Shown here piece by piece: positions 60,101 through 64,000 of a stretch of DNA of 64,000 nt. The stretch's first letter is position 1, and each line of letters starts with the position of its first letter. Below the pieces are notes generated by a model, which was given only the letters and a program-made list of their open reading frames with translations, was not told the DNA's origin and did not search any database. Source of the DNA: Solen grandis (lineage: Eukaryota; Mollusca; Bivalvia; Adapedonta; Solenidae). The translations under genes and the position numbers were made by a program. The DNA lies in contig CM037790.1 of assembly GCA_021229015.1 (NCBI GenBank), positions 52,385,727 to 52,449,726 of the forward strand, in the 5' to 3' direction.

Positions 60101-63053
60101 ACTAACAGTCATGTAAATACAAGTACAGTAAATGGTGCTTAGTGATAATTCTGAGTGACCGTGAAAAGACTGGCTGAGCTAATTAGGTGTGTTACGCTTA
60201 CAGTCATCTATGAAATTACCTCAGTGTCATAAATCACAATGTTCACGAATACCCATGTACAGCATCGGGAGCATGTGAACAGCATGATATATGGTCCTCA
60301 GAGAACTCCATAGCTGACTATAAGTGACAGGTTACATATGGTTTGGCATACTGAATGCCTTTACATGTGTAAATTGTGCTAAGGGAGGGAACTGTAGTCA
60401 GCTATGGGTTATCTTACATCCCATTTAATTGGAATAATTTCAATTTATGTAAGATATATTGTAACAAGTAATTAATTTGCTATGAAATTATCTTTAGTAT
60501 AGCAAAACTATTATCAATTATCTTAGTATGTTATTCAGCTTTTGGAATGAGCAAAGACATAGATTACATAGATAAGCAGCTTTCACTTTAGAATTACACA
60601 AATATGTGGGGTGTCAAGTTTTTGTCTGTACATTAAAAAGAATGTAACATTTATAAAACAAAAGGTAATATGTCTCTGTGACATTGATGCCCTGCTGGCA
60701 TATGTTGGTCACAACCAAATATGTACTTGTTTTTTAAAAGTTTATATCTTGATGTATATTTGTATCAAGTCTCAGGATGATGTAACTCAACTTCCTACAT
60801 AAAAAGTTTAAACACAAAGGTAAACTAGAGGCAGAACAACCTATTCAGCCATGAAATATAGTTCACAGTCCAAAAATTGTATAAAATCATGATGTACATG
60901 TGTACCAAGTTAAATGAAAATGTGATGTTATCTTCATAGAAAAAAAAAGCTTTGAATGAAAGAATGGACAGACACACAGTCCGATATTCTATATACCCTG
61001 AAACGCATTCGGTGGGGCATAAAAAGACAATATAAGCCAATATACAAGTCTACCTTACCTTAAACACCCTGGTTGCTAATCTACACTGCATCTCACTGAT
61101 GGGCATTACAGCCCCCAGGGGCTGTATGAAACCAATTACAGCCAGGGTTGGCTGCTCGAGATCAGGTGGGAATGCATACTTGAAGAGTGACACCTCATTA
61201 TTGACAACTTCAATCACAGACTTGTCTAGAAATGGGAAACCAAACTTGTATCCTGTGGCAAGAAATACAATGTCAATGTTGTCCTCAAAAGTTCCATCAT
61301 CAAATTTTACTCCAGACTCTGTGAATGTCTCCACATCTGGTTTTATAATGACTGAGCCAGTGATGATCCTGTTGGGCAGGTCATCATTTACCATTGGATG
61401 CTGTGCAAATGGTTTATGCTTTGGTTTAAGACCATAAGCTTTGTGGTCAAATCGAGCATTGAGGCGATATTCAGCAAGTTTTGAAACAAGACTGGGACAT
61501 AAATCCAGGGCTTTCATAAAAAAGCGTGTTGTGTTGTTCATGTCTAATGGCATTCCACGATCTGAGACCCGGTTTAGAACCCAGCTGCCACGCCTCGTAC
61601 TTAGGAACACCTGAAGATATTACATACATAACCTTAGACTTTGTCTTTTTCATTCTTAGAATTGCTTCTTGATTTTCTATGATTTTGCATTTTGTAAAAT
61701 GGATTATCCAAATGCAAAGGATTAATTGCACATAAGATAGATATCTCTTAAGAATAAAAAGAACTGTCATTGAAGATGATAAATACCCCCAGATAACACT
61801 TTGTCACAGTTACTGTGACCATGTCAGACAGTCTTGACACAGTTGAAGGATAAAAATAAGATACACAAATACCATGTAGAGGTCTGATACACATTTATGG
61901 CAGACAAAAAAATATTCAATAAATATAAAAAAGGGCAATAACTCAATTAAAATTAAGCTGATAATGACATGTCAAATATAGGTGCAACTAGCATTGGTAC
62001 TTATAAATGCTGTGAAGCTAAATCAAAATATGACCAATAATAGTTAAGAAATAGAGCAGATAAAATATATTCAAGAAATATATCACTTATTTAAAATCAA
62101 GCCAGTCAGGATGTGCCAACAATAGACATGTACCAGTATGCGATTAGACTCTGTACTTATGAATGTTGTGAAGTTAAAACAAAATCAGACCATTGGTAAC
62201 CGAAAAATAGCATAGACAAAATATATTTAAAAAATATAACAAAAGGCCATAACTTGTTTAAAATCAAGCCGATCAAGATGTACCAACAATATGCTCAACT
62301 ACCTTTGGTATTTACTAGCCTTGTAAAGTTTCATCAAAATTTGACCTAAGGTAGCTGAGAACTAGGTCAAACAAATCTCATCTACAGATGGACCGACAGG
62401 CAGACCAACCAACGGAGCTGATTCCATATACTTCGTATCTTGGGGTATAAGAAACTGATAATAAGAAAATATTATTCTAAGAGACTATAAACAAGCTACC
62501 ATCTCAGAGAAGTATAAGGACCAGTTTTGGGCCCACTATACCTGGGAAGTCACCCTGCTCAGTTCAACTGCTGCGTCCCCACCAGAATTTCCAATGCCAA
62601 CGATGACCACACGTTTATCCTCATACCCACGGGGTTGTTTGTAATCATGGCTGTGAATCACCTGACCTTTAAACCTAGTTGTATAGAAACATGTGGCAAT
62701 TCTAAATGATATTTGGCATGTGTTGGTCTCATCACCTCTTATAACCCAATTTTGTTACTTTCATGTGGTTAAATGGTTTTGTTTGTAACAAATATGCTAT
62801 CCACTTCAGATAAGACTTCAAATATTTACCTTCCTAATTAATATAAAAGAAATATCAAATTCAAATGGTCTTATACAATATAACTAAGTGGTTATGGATA
62901 ACCCTTCACCACATTTTCTGGGTCTCACAGCAAACATTGACCCCACTGTGCTGCAGACCTACCTGTCAAGTCCCGGAAAGCTTGGTTGATGAATGTCAGC
63001 ATGGTGGCCAGTACAGATCAAGACAGCATCATACACCAGGTCCTCTGTTGTAC
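57120..63053 (-). CDS. FMO: Flavin-containing monooxygenase, last five exons
   Basis: FMOs are ER-membrane FAD enzymes that use NADPH and oxygen to oxidise soft nucleophiles (N, S) or, for FMO5-like members, carbonyls. In coding order the exons are 63053-62963, 62674-62542, 61610-61059, 59136-58971 and 57373-57120; all splices are in frame. Seen in order: [25 protein letters not shown], matching the FxGxxxHxxxY FMO signature; the NADPH-binding [44 protein letters not shown] (ATGY motif); [25 protein letters not shown]; and a final hydrophobic stretch [19 protein letters not shown] as the membrane anchor, then the stop. About 397 residues of a usual ~530 are visible. The N-terminal FAD-binding GxGxxG exons lie beyond 64000. 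Subtype cannot be fixed from this. Confidence 0.95.
57395..58760 (-). mobile_element. Reverse element with ~150-bp cores in FMO intron
   Basis: Minus-strand left end TTTTTAGCTCATCAGAGC near 58742-58760. Repeated plus-strand phrases GGGCCTCATTTTTCA and CCATTGGCTTCATAG mark about five units (57395, 58060, 58210, 58395, 58545). It lies between the last two FMO exons and is split by a second element at about 57545-58055. Confidence 0.6.
57545..58055 (-). mobile_element. Nested element carrying the 144-bp core
   Basis: On the minus strand it ends with ACTC / GTG / GAGT and TCTAGT (plus 57551-57566). It contains nearly two units of the core seen at 21140 and 33150 (inverse of CATAACTTTTTCACC and GTGCAGTGCAC). 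It interrupts the surrounding element, so it is younger. Confidence 0.55.
59137..61058. repeat. FMO intron with a twice-present ~370-bp repeat
   Basis: About 59360-59760 and 60650-61020 are direct copies sharing TGGTCACAACCAAA, CACAAAGGTAAAC and ATGATGTACATGTGTACCAA. The rest is unremarkable intron. Confidence 0.6.
61900..62460 (-). repeat. ~160-bp tandem repeat in FMO intron
   Basis: Three units with AAAATCAAGCC(A/G)(A/G)TCA and a TGTGAAG phrase. The flank GACCGACAGGCAGACCAACC and CATATACTTCGTATCTTGG looks like the left end of a reverse-oriented element. Confidence 0.6.
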
Positions 63054-63935
63054 CTGCTCAAAAACACACACACTCACAAATCAGGACAGCATCATACACC
63101 AGGTCCTCTGTTGAACCTTCGCAAAAACACACACACTCATAAATCAGGACAGCATCATACACCAGGTCCTCTGTTGTACCTGCTCAAAAACACACACACT
63201 CACAAATCAGGTCAGCATCATATACCAGGTCTTCTGTTGTACCTTCTCAAAAACACACACACTCATAAATCAGGACAGCATCATACACCAGGTCTTCTGT
63301 TGTACCTGCTCAAAAACACAAACACTCACAAATCATGACAGCATCATACACCAGGTCCTCTGTTGTACCTTCACAAAAACACACACACACTCACAAATCA
63401 GGACAGCATCATACACCAGGTCTTCTGTTGTACCTGCTCAAAAACACACAAATCAGGACAGCATCATACATCAAGTCCTCTGTTGTACCTTCTCAAAAAA
63501 AAACAACACACTCACAAATCAGGACAGCATCATACACTAGGTCCTCTGATGTACCTGCTCAAAAACACACAAACACACACACTCACAAATCAGGACAGTA
63601 TCATACACCAGGTCCTCTGTTGTACCTTCACAAAAACACACACACTCACAAATCAGGACAGCATCATACACCAGGTCCTCTGTTGTACATTCTCAAAAAC
63701 ACACAATTCAGGACAGCATCATACATCAGGTCCTCTGTTGTACCTTCTCACAAAAACACACACACTCACAAATCAGGACAGCATCATACACCAGGTCCTC
63801 TGTTGTACCTTCACAAAAACACACACCCTCATAAATTAGGACAGTATCATACACCAGGTCCTCTGTTGTACCTTCACAAAAACACACAATTCAGGACAGC
63901 ATCATACATCAGGTCCTCTGTTGTACCTTCTCAAA
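63021..63935 (-). repeat. 63-bp minisatellite derived from an FMO exon
   Basis: Fifteen units, the first overlapping the real FMO exon (62963-63053). Each later unit repeats, on the minus strand, GGTACAACAGAGGACCTGG and TGTATGATGCTGTC from the exon plus intron-like TGTGAGTGTGTG and the acceptor AG. Unit starts lie near 63022, 63085, 63149, 63212, 63275, 63338, 63402, 63457, 63520, 63595, 63656, 63712, 63776, 63839 and 63894. Because 63 is a multiple of 3, long open frames appear on the plus strand (62865-63958), but they are repeat artefacts. Confidence 0.92.
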
Positions 63936-64000
63936 CAAGAGGGCCAAGATGGCCCTAAATCGCTCACCTGAGAAAAGTATCATTCATTGCCTGTACAAAA
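63936..64000 (-). mobile_element. 3' end of AGCTCACC-family element, cut by window edge
   Basis: The plus strand reads AAGAGGGCCA, TCTT-type loop, GGCCCTAAATCGCTCACCTG, the inverse of the right end at 45060-45093. It is inserted in the last minisatellite unit; the remainder is outside the window. Confidence 0.8.

Noticed and set aside
61099..61437. Plus-strand open frame of 112 residues
   Set aside because: It is the antisense shadow of the large FMO exon 61059-61610.
62865..63958. Long plus-strand open frames rich in His/Thr/Lys repeats
   Set aside because: They are the 63-bp FMO-derived minisatellite read on the wrong strand. The frame stays open because 63 is a multiple of 3.

Overview
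The window looks like nuclear DNA of a bivalve mollusc, probably a heterodont clam. The evidence is small animal-type exons with GT-AG introns, AT-rich introns, and several repeat families familiar from bivalve genomes (elements opening with AGCTCACCTGAGC or AGCTCGACTATTC, tRNA-derived SINEs, elements carrying tandem core repeats). The species call is an inference. There are two 100-base runs of N (14301-14400 and 39149-39248), and the sequence just after the first run looks poorly polished.

Four host genes are recognisable, all only as spliced exons. (1) 6280-8166, + strand: three consecutive exons of a quiescin sulfhydryl oxidase (QSOX); the exons on both sides are not visible. (2) 36198-38408, + strand: the last three exons, including the stop, of a phytanoyl-CoA-dioxygenase-family 2-oxoglutarate/Fe(II) oxygenase. 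(3) 41038-50480, + strand: nine exons of the general transcription factor TFIIB, complete except for roughly the first eight residues. (4) 57120-63053, - strand: the last five exons of a flavin-containing monooxygenase (FMO) with its C-terminal membrane anchor; the FAD-binding N-terminus lies beyond the right edge. These genes share no evident pathway and are simply neighbours.

Most of the rest is repeat. 1-14300 holds QSOX introns and flanks with several small elements, SINEs, a terminal-inverted-repeat MITE and a 792-bp hAT-like element. About 14750-36035 is one block of head-to-tail units of a single large non-autonomous element family. Its layout is [14.75-17.16 + 17.16-22.57] [22.57-24.88] [24.88-28.93 + 28.93-33.86] [33.86-36.03], so the first pair is repeated by the later pair. 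36-51 kb has the oxygenase and TFIIB genes, with SINEs, two reverse-transcriptase fragments, a 12-copy 41-bp minisatellite and a tandemly duplicated element in TFIIB introns. 51-64 kb has reverse-oriented elements, then FMO, whose upstream-most visible exon has been amplified into a 15-copy 63-bp array.

I see no prokaryote-like operon, CRISPR array or new enzyme system. The best leads are structural. At least five element families with unrelated sequence share one design: an inner inverted repeat, a short 3' hairpin, then CTTGTT or CTAGTT, with tandem core repeats inside. This matches what is known of Helentron-associated (HINE) or pearl-type elements. The hairpin stem of the large family changes on both sides while staying paired. 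The FMO minisatellite is built from a splice acceptor plus coding sequence.
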